From contig NZ_CP036524.1 in NCBI RefSeq assembly GCF_008281175.1, positions 3,348,001 through 3,412,000 on the forward strand: a stretch of 64,000 nucleotides of DNA, in the 5' to 3' direction. Below the pieces are notes generated by a model, which did no database searches, was not told the origin of the DNA, and saw only the letters and a list, made by a program, of their open reading frames with translations. Below, piece after piece: positions 28,142-37,991 of this stretch; the first letter of the stretch is position 1, and each line of letters starts with the position of its first letter. The stretch is from [Clostridium] hylemonae DSM 15053. Its GTDB lineage: Bacteria > Bacillota > Clostridia > Lachnospirales > Lachnospiraceae. The translations under genes and the position numbers were made by a program.

Positions 28142-29113
28142 TCATCTCTCTATCGTTTTCTGCGGAAATCTCTTCATAAAGTCTTCTATCTGCCTCTCGC
28201 TTCTCACCGCCATATGCGCTCCTGTCTCAAGCGCGTTGACGGCGCCCGCCGCACAGGCGAATCTGGCGCTCTCATACAATGGCTTTCCCCCAAGCACCGA
28301 GTGGATGAACCCAGCCGTAAAGTTGTCTCCGCACCCGGTCGTATCCTTAGCATCCACCTTGAACGGATCTACATAGAATGCATCCGTTTGGCTTCTCACA
28401 TAGCACCCTCTGCCCCCAAGCTTTATGACGACCGTCCCGGCTCCTTTTTCAAGCAGCGCCTCCGCTGCGTCTTTTTCGTGCTCCGTCCCGGTAATGTATC
28501 TCGCCTCATCAATGCTTGGGATCAGATAATCCACATATGGGTATACGGCGTCCATGGCATTCGGTCCCAGATTCTCCACATCGTGATCCATATCGGCAAA
28601 GGTGAGCGCCCCCGCCCTTTTCGCCTGCTCCATCAGTACCTTGGCGCCTCCTCTGTCGAGGCGGTACGACGTGTACAGACTGCCGATACAGACCGCCCTC
28701 GTCTGTCCCAGCATATCCATATCTATCTCATCAAGGGAAATGCCTTCGTTATATCCTTTATGAAGAAAAAACTTATGCTCTCCGCCCTTGCCCAGTATGA
28801 CAAAAGCAGTGGTAGAGCGGCTCGTCTCGTCCTTTAATACATAGGTCAGATCCACCTTTTCTTCCATAAGGTTATGGTAAAGCGCCTCCCCGACAGGCCC
28901 GCCGTCTATTCTGGCCACCAGGCCTGTTCTGCTTCCGAGCCGCCCAAGCACCACCGCCTCATTCGTCGCATCTCCCCCCGAAGTAAAGAGTACACTGTCC
29001 AGCACCGTCACCGGCTCGTCAAAGCTTTCCGGATACATCCCGTCAATGAGGATGTCCTGCACACAGGAGCCTACACACAGGATATCGTATTTTTTCTCTT
29101 CTGCTCTGTTCAT
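28142..29113 (-). CDS. PfkB-family sugar kinase
   Basis: A 323-residue ribokinase-fold kinase. The N-terminal VGSCVQDILIDG, GGDATNEAVVLGRLG substrate-binding loop, and C-terminal DTTGCGDNFTAGF with the catalytic Asp and anion hole are intact. Family members phosphorylate sugars, sugar phosphates or nucleosides on a primary hydroxyl. Its place between a sorbitol-type dehydrogenase and an FGGY kinase/ketose-bisphosphate aldolase suggests a ketose or ketose-phosphate substrate. AGGTGA lies 7 bases before the ATG. Confidence 0.85.
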   Translation of the reverse strand: MNRAEEKKYDILCVGSCVQDILIDGMYPESFDEPVTVLDSVLFTSGGDATNEAVVLGRLGSRTGLVARIDGGPVGEALYHNLMEEKVDLTYVLKDETSRSTTAFVILGKGGEHKFFLHKGYNEGISLDEIDMDMLGQTRAVCIGSLYTSYRLDRGGAKVLMEQAKRAGALTFADMDHDVENLGPNAMDAVYPYVDYLIPSIDEARYITGTEHEKDAAEALLEKGAGTVVIKLGGRGCYVRSQTDAFYVDPFKVDAKDTTGCGDNFTAGFIHSVLGGKPLYESARFACAAGAVNALETGAHMAVRSERQIEDFMKRFPQKTIER

Positions 29114-29129
29114 CTGCCATCACCTGCTT

Positions 29130-30158
29130 CTACATTTTAATAATGCCTTTGACTACATTCTGAGCATCCTCTACTACGGTCTCAAAGGCTTTTCCTGCTT
29201 CCTCCAGTGTGAACGTATGTGTCACGATCTGCTTCACATTGATACTTCCGCCTGAGATCGCCGCAATGGCTTTCGGATAAAGATTCCGGTATCTGAATAC
29301 ACACTTGATCACCGCTTCCTTCTCCATAACCTGGAAGAAATTATAGTTGACCTCACTCTGGGCAGACATGCCGACGAGCACGATGGTGCCGCCCCGTCTG
29401 ACGATATGCGCTGTCTGTGCGATCGTCACTGGGGAGCCGGCCGTCTCAAACACTACATCCGGACCGCCCTCCAGTATCTCCATTATTTTAGCCGGCGCAT
29501 CTCCTCCGCCTGCGTTCACGGTGTGCGTGGCCCCCATCTGGCGGGCATACTCCAGACGCTTCTCGTGCAGATCTGCGACCACGATATTGGCGGCTCCTCT
29601 CGCCTTTGCGGCCAGCAGTGTGACAAGACCGATACATCCTGCGCCGAGTATGACCACTGACTGTCCGAGGGACACCTCACCGAGAGACGCAGCATGAAGT
29701 CCCACTGCCAGCGGCTCTACAAGCGCCCCCTCCATAGTAGATACATTACCGGGAAGCTTAAAACACATGTCGGCCGGATGTACCACATACTCCTGCAGAG
29801 CTCCCCGCACCGGGGGCGCTGCAAAGAACTTTACATCCGGGCAGAGATTATACCGTCCCGACTTGCAGAATTCGCATTTTCCGCACGCATATCCCGGCTC
29901 CAATGCCACACGGTCGCCTGCTTTAAGTTCTGTGACGCCTTCCCCGACTTCCGTCACGGTACCTGACACTTCATGTCCGAGCACGAACGGCCCGTGAAGC
30001 ACACAGTCTCCTACTCTCCCGTCCTTATAAAAATGTACGTCGGAGCCGCAGATTCCGTTGTATTCTATCCTGACAAGCGCACAGCCCTTTCTGACCTCTG
30101 GTATTACCTCCTCTGCGATCTCCATTGTTCCGGGTTCTGTCAAATATACTACTTTCAT
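29130..30158 (-). CDS. Sorbitol/xylitol-type zinc dehydrogenase
   Basis: A 342-residue medium-chain dehydrogenase of the polyol group. ICGSDVHFYKDGRVGDCV and PFVLGHEVSGTV form the catalytic zinc region typical of sorbitol and xylitol dehydrogenases, CGKCEFCKSGRYNLC is the structural zinc lobe, and ILGAGCIGLVTLLAA with Asp in VVADLHEKR indicates NAD preference. It oxidises a polyol to a ketose in the cytosol, which could feed the PfkB and FGGY kinases that follow. ATG 30158 has AAAGGAG upstream; the GTG at 30161 is less likely. Confidence 0.85.
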   Translation of the reverse strand: MKVVYLTEPGTMEIAEEVIPEVRKGCALVRIEYNGICGSDVHFYKDGRVGDCVLHGPFVLGHEVSGTVTEVGEGVTELKAGDRVALEPGYACGKCEFCKSGRYNLCPDVKFFAAPPVRGALQEYVVHPADMCFKLPGNVSTMEGALVEPLAVGLHAASLGEVSLGQSVVILGAGCIGLVTLLAAKARGAANIVVADLHEKRLEYARQMGATHTVNAGGGDAPAKIMEILEGGPDVVFETAGSPVTIAQTAHIVRRGGTIVLVGMSAQSEVNYNFFQVMEKEAVIKCVFRYRNLYPKAIAAISGGSINVKQIVTHTFTLEEAGKAFETVVEDAQNVVKGIIKM

Positions 30159-30198
30159 CACTCTCTCTCCTTTTTGCTGTCATAGATGTATACTGATT

Positions 30199-31308
30199 TC
30201 ATAGAATCGATCGTTCTGTCTCCATGTCAAAGAGATAGGATTTCTCCATGTCAAACGCCAGACGGACTGTATCGCCCTCCCGCGCTTTTGTCCGGGAATG
30301 AACGCTGGCGGTCACCTTGCTGCCGGCATGTTCAAAGTATAGCAGCGCCTCCGCTCCGAGGAGCTCATACACCTGTATCCTGGCTGTGATACAGGACGCT
30401 TCCAGTACATTTACAAAGATTTCCGCGTCTTTGATATCCTCCGGCCGTATGCCTAATATTATCTCTTTTCCCACATATCCCTTTTCCTTCAAAGGCTTCT
30501 GCCTCGACTCCGGCAGCGCCAGCGTGCTGCCGCCGGCCTCAAGCGTCAGGACGCCATTCTTGTCAAGAACAGCGGCTTTCAGGAAATTCATCTGCGGCGA
30601 TCCGATGAACCCCGCCACAAAGAGATTGGCCGGGCGTGTGTATAGATTCTCCGGCGTGTCTACCTGCTGGATGATGCCGTCCTTCATCACAACGATTCTC
30701 GTCCCGAGCGTCATGGCCTCTGTCTGGTCGTGCGTCACATAGACGATGGTGGCGCCGAGCCGCTCGTACAGCTCTTCGATCTCCAGCCGCATCTGGACTC
30801 TCAGCTTTGCGTCCAGATTAGACAGCGGCTCATCCATAAGAAATACCTTCGGGTTCCGGACGATGGCCGCCCCCATGGCTACTCTCTGTTTCTGTCCGCC
30901 GGAGAGTTCTCTCGGCTTCTTTTTAAGCTGGCTCTCCAGATCGAGTATTCTCGCCGCCTCGCGGACCTTCTGATCCACCTCATCCCTGGAGAGCTTCCTC
31001 CTTCTCAAGCCAAACGCGATATTGTCATACACACTCATGTGCGGATACAGCGCATAACTCTGAAAGACCATCGCAATATCCCGGTTTCTGGCAGGCACCT
31101 CATTGACCACTTCTCCATCCAGCTTAAGTACCCCGGAGGTGATATCCTCAAGGCCCGCGATCATTCTCAATGTAGTAGATTTCCCGCACCCGGACGGTCC
31201 GACAAAGATGAGGAACTCTTTATCTTTGATCTCCAGGCTGAAATTCTCTACAGCGCTTACTCCATTCGGATAAGTCTTGCAGATATTCTCCATGCTGATA
31301 TTTGCCAT
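30199..31308 (-). CDS. CUT1 sugar ABC transporter ATPase (MsmX/UgpC type)
   Basis: A 369-residue ATPase with Walker A GPSGCGKST, signature LSGGQKQRVAMG, Walker B VFLMDEPLSNLDAKLR, H-loop VTHDQTEAM and a C-terminal TOBE-type regulatory region (IILGIRPEDIKDAEI). Such ATPases energise oligo- or monosaccharide importers and are sometimes shared by several. The matching binding protein and two permeases are encoded 3 kb upstream in the same operon, which itself lacks another ATPase. ATG 31308 has GGAGG 8 bases before it. The gene overlaps nothing and follows fucI by 17 bases. Confidence 0.92.
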   Translation of the reverse strand: MANISMENICKTYPNGVSAVENFSLEIKDKEFLIFVGPSGCGKSTTLRMIAGLEDITSGVLKLDGEVVNEVPARNRDIAMVFQSYALYPHMSVYDNIAFGLRRRKLSRDEVDQKVREAARILDLESQLKKKPRELSGGQKQRVAMGAAIVRNPKVFLMDEPLSNLDAKLRVQMRLEIEELYERLGATIVYVTHDQTEAMTLGTRIVVMKDGIIQQVDTPENLYTRPANLFVAGFIGSPQMNFLKAAVLDKNGVLTLEAGGSTLALPESRQKPLKEKGYVGKEIILGIRPEDIKDAEIFVNVLEASCITARIQVYELLGAEALLYFEHAGSKVTASVHSRTKAREGDTVRLAFDMEKSYLFDMETERSIL

Positions 31309-31325
31309 CCTGATATCCTCCATTC

Positions 31326-33119
31326 TTATTTATATAGCGGCCCGTAATTTCTGCAGGCCCGGTAATCCTGGCTTTCCTTGTCCATGCCGTAAGCATTCCA
31401 GCATGCCGGGCGGAATATCTTTTCTTCTTCCACATTGTGCATACACACAGGAATTCTCAGTATGGACGCGAGCGTGATCAAGTCTGCGCCTATATGCCCA
31501 TAGCTTATGGCCGCATGGTTGGCGCCCCAGTTATTCATCACATCATAGGCGGACCGGAATGCGCCTTCTCCGGTCACTCTAGGCACAAACCAGGTGCACG
31601 GCCACGTGTGATCTGTCCTCCTCCAGAGTATATCCGTCACCTCGTCCGGCAGCGCGGCCGTATATCCTTCTGCGATCTGGATCACCGGTCCAAGACCTTT
31701 TACAAGATTGACTCTTGTCATCGTTACCGGCATCTCTGCCCTCGTCACAAACCGGGACGAATAACCGCCCCCGCGGAAGTATCCCTGATCTGCCGGGCAC
31801 CAGACGGCGGCTTTCAGGCAGGCCTCTATGTCCCGTTCTGTCATATCATAGAATGGTTTCGTGACCGCTCTGCCGCGCTCATCTTTTACTTCCCCGCACA
31901 TATCCAGACAGGAAGCGCCGGAATTGATCAGGTGGATAAAGCCTCCCGCTTCCCTCACCCTTACGCCAGGCTCATATGCTGCCGCCCGCCGGACTGATTC
32001 ATTGGACCAGTATGTCCGTACATCGGAAAACATCTGTGCGCGGCCCGTCAGCAGCTTGCCAAACAGCATGGATACCGCGTTCAGCGTATCATTTTCTGTC
32101 GCCAGTATATAAGGCTCCCTCGCCCCGTTCCAGTCAAAGGAAGAGTTTAAAACTGCCTCCGCGAAGTCTGTGTTTGGATAATGATCTGTCCACTGCCTCT
32201 GCCCCTGGAATCCTCCGGCAATCGCGTTGTGTCCGAGCGCTTCTTCCGGGAACTTCTCTTTCAGACGGCCGTTTCCGTTCATCAGATCTTTGATGATACA
32301 GGCAGACTTCACCACGAACTCCCAGTCGCGCGCCTTCTGAACGGATGTCTTTCTGGACTCTTCCGGATTCTTGTCAAATCCTTCCGGACAGTTTTTCTTC
32401 GTCCACGACAACGCCTTCTTATATTCGTTCTCGTCCAGTATATTCTCTTCTATCCTTCTGAGTATCTCTACCTCATCTACAGACTCGACCCTCATACCGA
32501 GATATTCTTCAAAGAACGCCGTGTCGACAGAAGAACCTGCGATCCCCATACATACAGAGCCGATCTGCAGATAAGATCTGCCTCTCATGGAAGCCGCGGC
32601 AACCGCAGCCCTTGCAAATCTCAGTATTTTCTCCTGCACGTCCTCTGGTATCTCTTTGTCCTCTTTCTCCTGCACGTCATGTCCGTAGATCCCGAAGGCC
32701 GGAAGCCCTTTCTGGGCATGTGCCGCCAGTACAGACGCCAGGTACACCGCTCCCGGCCTCTCTGTCGCGTTAAATCCCCAGACCCCTTTGACCGTACCCG
32801 GATCCATATCCATCGTCTCGGAGCCGTAACACCAGCACGGAGTCACCGTCAGCGTCACCTGCACCCCTTCCCGCCTGAACTGCTCTTCACAGGCGGCCGC
32901 CTCCGGGACACGTCCGATGGTTCCCCTTGCAATGACCGTCCGGACCGGTTTCCCGTCAGAATAAGTCAGGCGGGCTTCCATCAGTTCTGCCGCCTTGCGG
33001 GCCATCTCCATTGTCTGCTCTTCCAGGGAACCTCTGACATCCAGCATTCCTTTTCTTGCGTCGATCACAGGCCGGATCCCTATTACAGGATACCCGCCGA
33101 TATATCTGTTTTCCGCCAT
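31326..33119 (-). CDS. fucI: L-fucose isomerase
   Basis: A 597-residue protein with the FucI pattern throughout: [20 protein letters not shown] at the N-terminus, [53 protein letters not shown] and a C-terminal [20 protein letters not shown] with the manganese-site His. The length is that of known L-fucose isomerases (about 590). It converts L-fucose to L-fuculose, and often D-arabinose to D-ribulose. ATG 33119 with AAAGGGG upstream is preferred to GTG 33125. Neighbours are an SDR, a class II aldolase and the ABC ATPase. Confidence 0.93.
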   Translation of the reverse strand: MAENRYIGGYPVIGIRPVIDARKGMLDVRGSLEEQTMEMARKAAELMEARLTYSDGKPVRTVIARGTIGRVPEAAACEEQFRREGVQVTLTVTPCWCYGSETMDMDPGTVKGVWGFNATERPGAVYLASVLAAHAQKGLPAFGIYGHDVQEKEDKEIPEDVQEKILRFARAAVAAASMRGRSYLQIGSVCMGIAGSSVDTAFFEEYLGMRVESVDEVEILRRIEENILDENEYKKALSWTKKNCPEGFDKNPEESRKTSVQKARDWEFVVKSACIIKDLMNGNGRLKEKFPEEALGHNAIAGGFQGQRQWTDHYPNTDFAEAVLNSSFDWNGAREPYILATENDTLNAVSMLFGKLLTGRAQMFSDVRTYWSNESVRRAAAYEPGVRVREAGGFIHLINSGASCLDMCGEVKDERGRAVTKPFYDMTERDIEACLKAAVWCPADQGYFRGGGYSSRFVTRAEMPVTMTRVNLVKGLGPVIQIAEGYTAALPDEVTDILWRRTDHTWPCTWFVPRVTGEGAFRSAYDVMNNWGANHAAISYGHIGADLITLASILRIPVCMHNVEEEKIFRPACWNAYGMDKESQDYRACRNYGPLYK

Positions 33120-33171
33120 CTTCACCGCCCCTTTCTCCTTTGGCCGCTGACTCTCTCATTTGATACGGCCG

Positions 33172-33936
33172 TCATACGCACGTGTATGCACCGTCTACAA
33201 CGATGTCTGTACCCGTCGTAAATGTGCTCGCATCACTGGCCAGATAAAGGGCTGCTCCCTGTAGTTCCTCCGGCCGTCCCATTCTCTCAAGCGGAGAGAG
33301 CTCCTTCCATCTCGGGATCAGTTCATGCCCTTTTATAAGGTCTGTCATGATATACCCCGGGCTTATGCTGTTCACTCTCACGTTCTTATCGGCCCACTCA
33401 ACGGCCAGCGATCTGGTCAGCATGATAACGCCCGCCTTGGATGCGTTGTATGCCACCTGGGGCTGCGGGATATTTACGATATGTCCCGACATGGACGCTG
33501 TGTTAATGATGGAGCCGCCGCCCTGGCGTATCATATACCTGCCTGCTGCCGTTGCTGTCAGGAACACTCCTGTCAGATTAATGTCTATGACTTTCCTCCA
33601 CTGCTCATATGTCATCTCCTCCGCCGGGACATTGATGGAGATTCCCGCATTGCAGAATGCCACATCGATCCTGCCCATCTGTCCTGCCATGACAGCGCAC
33701 ATATGCTCTACCTGTCCGGGATCTGTCACATCGGCCTCAATGCCCAGCGTCTCTACCTTATACTCTTCCCGAAGCCACGCGGCAGAAGCGCGGGCCTTCT
33801 CCCCGTTCAGATCCGCAAGCGCCACCGAGGCTCCGGCCCCGGCCGCCGCCATCGCATAATTTAATCCGATCCCCTGCGCCCCTCCGGTCACTAATACGTT
33901 CTTATCCTTTAATGAGAATTTATCAAGTGCGTTCAT
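33172..33936 (-). CDS. Short-chain dehydrogenase/reductase
   Basis: A 254-residue classical SDR: TGGAQGIGLNYA for the nucleotide loop, CNAGIS, catalytic Ser in NTASMSG and the YNASK Tyr-Lys pair, with SPGYIMTD following. ALADLNG after the second strand suggests NAD rather than NADP. ATG 33936 follows GAGAGGTAG at good spacing; the longer frame is unlikely. It lies 13 bases after a class II aldolase gene and 52 before fucI, so it may act on a sugar, sugar alcohol or aldehyde in the fucose/pentose branch. Confidence 0.85.
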   Translation of the reverse strand: MNALDKFSLKDKNVLVTGGAQGIGLNYAMAAAGAGASVALADLNGEKARASAAWLREEYKVETLGIEADVTDPGQVEHMCAVMAGQMGRIDVAFCNAGISINVPAEEMTYEQWRKVIDINLTGVFLTATAAGRYMIRQGGGSIINTASMSGHIVNIPQPQVAYNASKAGVIMLTRSLAVEWADKNVRVNSISPGYIMTDLIKGHELIPRWKELSPLERMGRPEELQGAALYLASDASTFTTGTDIVVDGAYTCV

Positions 33937-33949
33937 TTCTGCTACCTCT

Positions 33950-34585
33950 CTATCTCCTGTACTTGCTGTCATATATGCTGTAAAAATACTCACATTCCTC
34001 TTCGCTTAAGTCCAGTGGAGTACCAAGCGCGCCGGCATAATACAGCGCCTTTGTGATGGCCTCCGCCGCCTCTACCTTATTCATGGCATCTTCTGCCGTC
34101 TCGCCTACCGCCAGCACGCCATGATTGCCAAGGAGCACCACATCACTGTGCGCAAAGACAGGTACCGCCCCTTTCAATATCTCTTCTGTCCCGGGCCTGC
34201 CGTAAGGCGCCACTTCAAATATCTTAAAATTTGCCATCATCTCGGGATACCCCTTCGTCTCCACCGGTTTATTGCAGATGGCATGAGCTGTCAGAAAGGT
34301 TGGATGACAGTGTACCACTCCTCCGATATCCTCCCTTATCCTGTATGTTTCAAGATGCATGGGAAGCTCTGACGTAGGCCTGCAGCTTCCGCCGATCTGC
34401 TCTTTGTCCTCATTGATCACCGCTATCATGTCTTCTTTCAAAAGCGCTTTGTTTTTTCCGGTCGGAGTGATATATACAAGGCCGTCCTTTTTCGCCGATA
34501 TATTTCCCTCGAACGCATTTACAAGATTCTTCTCGTCCAGCCGCTTTGCCACAGCCAGCACCTGGTTAATCAATTCTCTGTCCAT
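33950..34585 (-). CDS. Class II (zinc) aldolase family protein (second copy)
   Basis: A 211-residue FucA/AraD-fold protein. TSELPMHLE carries the aldolase-type Glu, VVHCHPTF gives the two zinc His residues and GNHGVLAVG the third; FEGNISAK and PTGKNK are the phosphate-binding blocks. It differs considerably from the 224-residue aldolase later in the operon, so two aldol cleavages are catered for. Being next to SDR and fucI, L-fuculose-1-phosphate is a fair candidate substrate, but this is inference. GAGGAG lies 11 bases before the ATG. Confidence 0.82.
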   Translation of the reverse strand: MDRELINQVLAVAKRLDEKNLVNAFEGNISAKKDGLVYITPTGKNKALLKEDMIAVINEDKEQIGGSCRPTSELPMHLETYRIREDIGGVVHCHPTFLTAHAICNKPVETKGYPEMMANFKIFEVAPYGRPGTEEILKGAVPVFAHSDVVLLGNHGVLAVGETAEDAMNKVEAAEAITKALYYAGALGTPLDLSEEECEYFYSIYDSKYRR

Positions 34586-34620
34586 ATAAAAGTAATCTCC
34601 TCATCATTTCTTTGCTCTTT

Positions 34621-35493
34621 TTATCCTTTTACCGCTCCCGCCGTCAGTCCTTTGATCAGCGACTTCTGGGATATCCAGCCAAATATCATGGGCGGTATGC
34701 ACGAGATAGACGCCGACGCCGACAACTGCGCGATAAACTGTCCCTGCTGCTGCCCGAACCTTGCCATATAGACAGGAAGCGTAGCCGTCGCATTCGTGGT
34801 CAGATTATATCCGAGGAAGAATTCATTCCAGATAAATACTGCCACCAGAAGTCCCGCAGTCATGATCCCGGTCTTCGTAAGCGGTATGATAATTCCCATG
34901 ATCAGCTGTCTGTTCGTACATCCGTCGATTCTGGCCGCCTCCACAACTTCCTCCGGCACATCCTTAAAGAACGAATACAGAAGCCAGATACAAAGCGGGA
35001 GATGAAAGCCTACATACAGGAACAAAAGTCCGCCCCGCATATGATTCAGGTTCAGTTCCTTAAACGTAATGTAAAGAGGTATGAGAACTGCCACCGGCGG
35101 CAGCAGGATCGTTGTGACAAACCAGTTGTAGAGGCTCTCTCCCCTTCCTTCTTTCTTAAATCTGGCAAATACAAGGGCATAAGTAGCCGGTATTCCAAGC
35201 ACAAGACAGATACCCGTTCCAAGCAGAACATGGAAGACCGTATTCTTCAGATAATTTATCATGGATATGTCAGATAAAACCTTCTGCCATGTCACCAGCG
35301 TGGGATGGAAAAAGATTGCCGGCACCGCAGCCTCCGCTTCTGTCTTAAACCCGCTCAGGATCATATACAAGATGGGGAAAAAATAAAGCAACGCAAAAGC
35401 CAGTATGATCATTCCTATTATCCACCGTCTCACTTCTTTTTTCGCCGCGGCCTTCCTGCTTCTTGAATCCCGCTTCACTACTGCTTTCTTCAC
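34621..35493 (-). CDS. CUT1 sugar ABC permease (MalG type)
   Basis: A 290-residue inner-membrane permease with six hydrophobic segments and the EAA loop VPEEVVEAARIDGCTNRQLIMGIIIPL that contacts the ATPase (quoted in part: EAARIDGC). A GTG start at 35493 is chosen since AAAGGAGGGG stands 6 bases before it and would be coding if ATG 35514 were used. It pairs with the MalF-type permease just upstream and the binding protein of the same operon to import a sugar or short oligosaccharide. Confidence 0.92.
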   Translation of the reverse strand: MKKAVVKRDSRSRKAAAKKEVRRWIIGMIILAFALLYFFPILYMILSGFKTEAEAAVPAIFFHPTLVTWQKVLSDISMINYLKNTVFHVLLGTGICLVLGIPATYALVFARFKKEGRGESLYNWFVTTILLPPVAVLIPLYITFKELNLNHMRGGLLFLYVGFHLPLCIWLLYSFFKDVPEEVVEAARIDGCTNRQLIMGIIIPLTKTGIMTAGLLVAVFIWNEFFLGYNLTTNATATLPVYMARFGQQQGQFIAQLSASASISCIPPMIFGWISQKSLIKGLTAGAVKG

Positions 35494-35506
35494 TTTGTCC
35501 CCTCCT

Positions 35507-36424
35507 TTACTCATATACTGCGCGCCGCTTTTTGATCGCCCTGAATATCAGGTTGATGATCGTAAGCGTCACGACAACGGTTATGACAGACAGGGCCGCA
35601 GCTCTTCCTACATTCGACCCGCTGAACAGTGTCTTGTATATATAATAGGTCAGCGTATAGGACTTCTGTCCCGGGCCGCCCCCCGTAGTTGTGAGTATAA
35701 GGCCGAATTCCTTGACAAGGAAGATAAGGCCCAGCATGAGCGCCACCTGCATATGATTGAATATCATAGGCAGCTTTATCTTAAATATCATCTCAAACCG
35801 GCTGCATCCGTCAAGGTCGGCCCGCTCCAGCACTTCCGCCGGGATTCCCTGCAGGCCTCCTAAAAGGACGAGCACGAAGAAGGGCATCCACTGCCAGACG
35901 AACAGGAAGACGATCAAGGGTCTGGCATAATAGCTGACAAAATCGATCGCCTTTATTCCCATCCAGTCCGCGATCGTTCCGACCCAGCCAAAGTTCGTAT
36001 TCAGGATCACGGTCTTCCAGAGCACGCCCGTGGTCGTCGTCATGATAAAAAACGGGCTCAGGATCAAAGTCCTGGACAGTGTCCTGCCCGGTATATCACA
36101 GTCAAGCATCAGCGCGATAAGGTAACCGAACACAAGACATAAGACAAGGGCTGCCCCGATCATCAGAAGTGTCTGAAGACAGATGACATAGAATTCGGAA
36201 TCTCCCAGATAATAGATGAAATTCTTAAGCCCCGAAAAAGTGATTCCCTGATCCGGACGTACAATGTTCCACTGCAGTGTCGAGAAGATGATCGTCAGGA
36301 TAAATGGGATCTGTGTAGCGACCGCCACTATCACACATGCCGGCACGACAAAAGTTCTCTCTGCCGGATATTTTTTCTTTGTTATTTTTACTGTTTTACT
36401 CATAGGCTCCATTCCATTCTTCAT
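35507..36424 (-). CDS. CUT1 sugar ABC permease (MalF type)
   Basis: A permease of about 300 residues with six membrane segments and the EAA loop around GIPAEVLERADLDGCSRFEM. It forms the channel with the MalG-type protein whose gene follows. The start is uncertain: ATG 36424 lacks a clear ribosome-binding site, while ATG 36403 has GGAG only 3 bases before it; the frame is kept to the outermost ATG. A stem-loop lies between it and the binding-protein gene. Confidence 0.88.
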   Translation of the reverse strand: MKNGMEPMSKTVKITKKKYPAERTFVVPACVIVAVATQIPFILTIIFSTLQWNIVRPDQGITFSGLKNFIYYLGDSEFYVICLQTLLMIGAALVLCLVFGYLIALMLDCDIPGRTLSRTLILSPFFIMTTTTGVLWKTVILNTNFGWVGTIADWMGIKAIDFVSYYARPLIVFLFVWQWMPFFVLVLLGGLQGIPAEVLERADLDGCSRFEMIFKIKLPMIFNHMQVALMLGLIFLVKEFGLILTTTGGGPGQKSYTLTYYIYKTLFSGSNVGRAAALSVITVVVTLTIINLIFRAIKKRRAVYE

Positions 36425-36442
36425 ATAGCGGCCAATGTTTAA

Positions 36443-36487
36443 AAGGGCTGCTGCCCGGCCATTATCCGGCGTAAGACAGCTGCCCTT
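36443..36487 (-). promoter_or_regulatory. Stem-loop between binding-protein and permease genes
   Basis: AAGGGCTGCTG (36443-36453) pairs with CAGCTGCCCTT (36477-36487) at 10 of 11 positions, with further GCC/GGC pairing inside. No U-tract follows. Like the hairpin at 11387-11437 it follows a lipoprotein gene in an ABC operon and probably protects the upstream message or attenuates read-through. Confidence 0.5.
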
Positions 36488-36499
36488 ACTGTATTGGTC

Positions 36500-37864
36500 C
36501 TACTTCTTATAACCGCCTTCTTCTGCAGCTTGTTCAAAGGCTTTCTGTGTTGTGGCCAAAGCTTCATCCAGAGTGATCTCGTCTGTGACATAAGCGGCCA
36601 GCGCCTCTGTCATCTTATCCCCTGCCTCCTGGAATTCCGGAATGGCAATGTACTGTAATCCGACATAAGGAACCTCGTCTTTACATGGATGGTTGAAATC
36701 CAGGTCAGACAGCGCATCCAGCGTAGGCTGCGCATACGGAAGATCCTTGTACGCGTCCAGCTCATAAGTGGAAGCTCTTACACCCGACGGAGTGGAAGCT
36801 CCGCTTGGATCCTTCTCAAGGGAGAGGTTCACATAATCCTTGGAGCATGCCCATACCATGAAGTCAAATGCAGCCTGCTTCTTCTCATCGGAGGAATTCG
36901 GATTGATGTTCATACCCCAGTTCCAGAGCCATCCTGCCGGTGACGGCGCATATCCTACCTTGCCTTTGATCAGAGAATCATCTGCTTCCAGATTCGGGCC
37001 GTTTGATGTGGCGTCATACCAGATTCCACATTTGCCGGAATTCATGAGACTGATGCACTCATTATACGTATACGTAATGATGTCATCCTGCCCTGCGTCG
37101 CGGAGAACCTTCTTATACATCTCCCATGCCGCTCTCTGCTCATCTGTCTCTACGGTTGCATTCCAGTCCATATCATAGAACTTTCCGCCGAGTGCATTCA
37201 CTATGGTGACGAACGGAGCGCCGCTCATGCCCCAGCCCGGAGCGCCGCGCATGGTCATTCCCGTGATCCCGGCAGCCTCGTCGTCGACTGCTGCCGCGAT
37301 GTCATAGATATCATCCCACGTAGGCTTCTCCGGCATAGTCACACCGGCATTCTCAAGCAGTTCCTTGTTGTACATAAAGAAGCTTGCCTCGCCAAAGAAC
37401 GGCAGCGCATAGATATCGCCGGTCTCCGGGTCAGATAAAGAATCCAGCATACTCGGGAAAATATCTTCCACATCAAGAGCTTCTTTCTGTTCGTCACTCA
37501 TTTTGTCAATATACGGCTGAAGATTTTCCGCCCATCCGTAAGTGATCCAGAAGTTGGCTTCATAAGGGCCTGTAAAGTAGATATCGTATGTTGTCCCCCC
37601 GGTTGATGCCTCAAGCGTGGCTTTCTCACGCAGGTCGTTCTCCGGAAGCACTGCAAAGTCAAGTTTGACCCCCTCTTCCTTGTAGTATTCTCCTGCCAGC
37701 TTGACCAGGTTTGATACGATCGGATTGTTCAGTGTTGCGATAGATACTACGATTTCATCACCAGATGATTTTTTGCTTTTCTTGTCATCTGATTTTCCCG
37801 CACATGCCGCAAGTCCGGCACACATGCACAACACGATCAGAAGCGCCAATATTCTTTTTTTCAT
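36500..37864 (-). CDS. Sugar-binding lipoprotein (family 1 extracellular solute-binding)
   Basis: A 454-residue family 1 solute-binding protein with a lipoprotein signal (lipobox LAAC, Cys21) and a Lys/Ser-rich linker. The mature part has the usual PBP-II traits: ENDLREKATLEASTGG, DIYALPFFGEASFFMYNKEL and MWACS-like core helices near the middle. It delivers the sugar to the two following permeases. AGGAGGT stands 8 bases upstream of the ATG. Being the second gene of the long operon, it should be strongly expressed. The ligand is unknown. Confidence 0.9.
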   Translation of the reverse strand: MKKRILALLIVLCMCAGLAACAGKSDDKKSKKSSGDEIVVSIATLNNPIVSNLVKLAGEYYKEEGVKLDFAVLPENDLREKATLEASTGGTTYDIYFTGPYEANFWITYGWAENLQPYIDKMSDEQKEALDVEDIFPSMLDSLSDPETGDIYALPFFGEASFFMYNKELLENAGVTMPEKPTWDDIYDIAAAVDDEAAGITGMTMRGAPGWGMSGAPFVTIVNALGGKFYDMDWNATVETDEQRAAWEMYKKVLRDAGQDDIITYTYNECISLMNSGKCGIWYDATSNGPNLEADDSLIKGKVGYAPSPAGWLWNWGMNINPNSSDEKKQAAFDFMVWACSKDYVNLSLEKDPSGASTPSGVRASTYELDAYKDLPYAQPTLDALSDLDFNHPCKDEVPYVGLQYIAIPEFQEAGDKMTEALAAYVTDEITLDEALATTQKAFEQAAEEGGYKK

Positions 37865-37991
37865 AAAACTTTTACCTCCTTTTTTGGTACTGATCGAACT
37901 TCAGACGTTCAACCAGATATAATAACCCGCCGCCGTCATTCTCTCCTGCAGGAGGGCCCGTTCCCTGCCGGATGACTGCCCTGCGGCAGAA

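Noticed and set aside
22535-34585. A propanediol microcompartment linked to fucose use
   Set aside because: No shell protein or diol dehydratase genes are present in the window.
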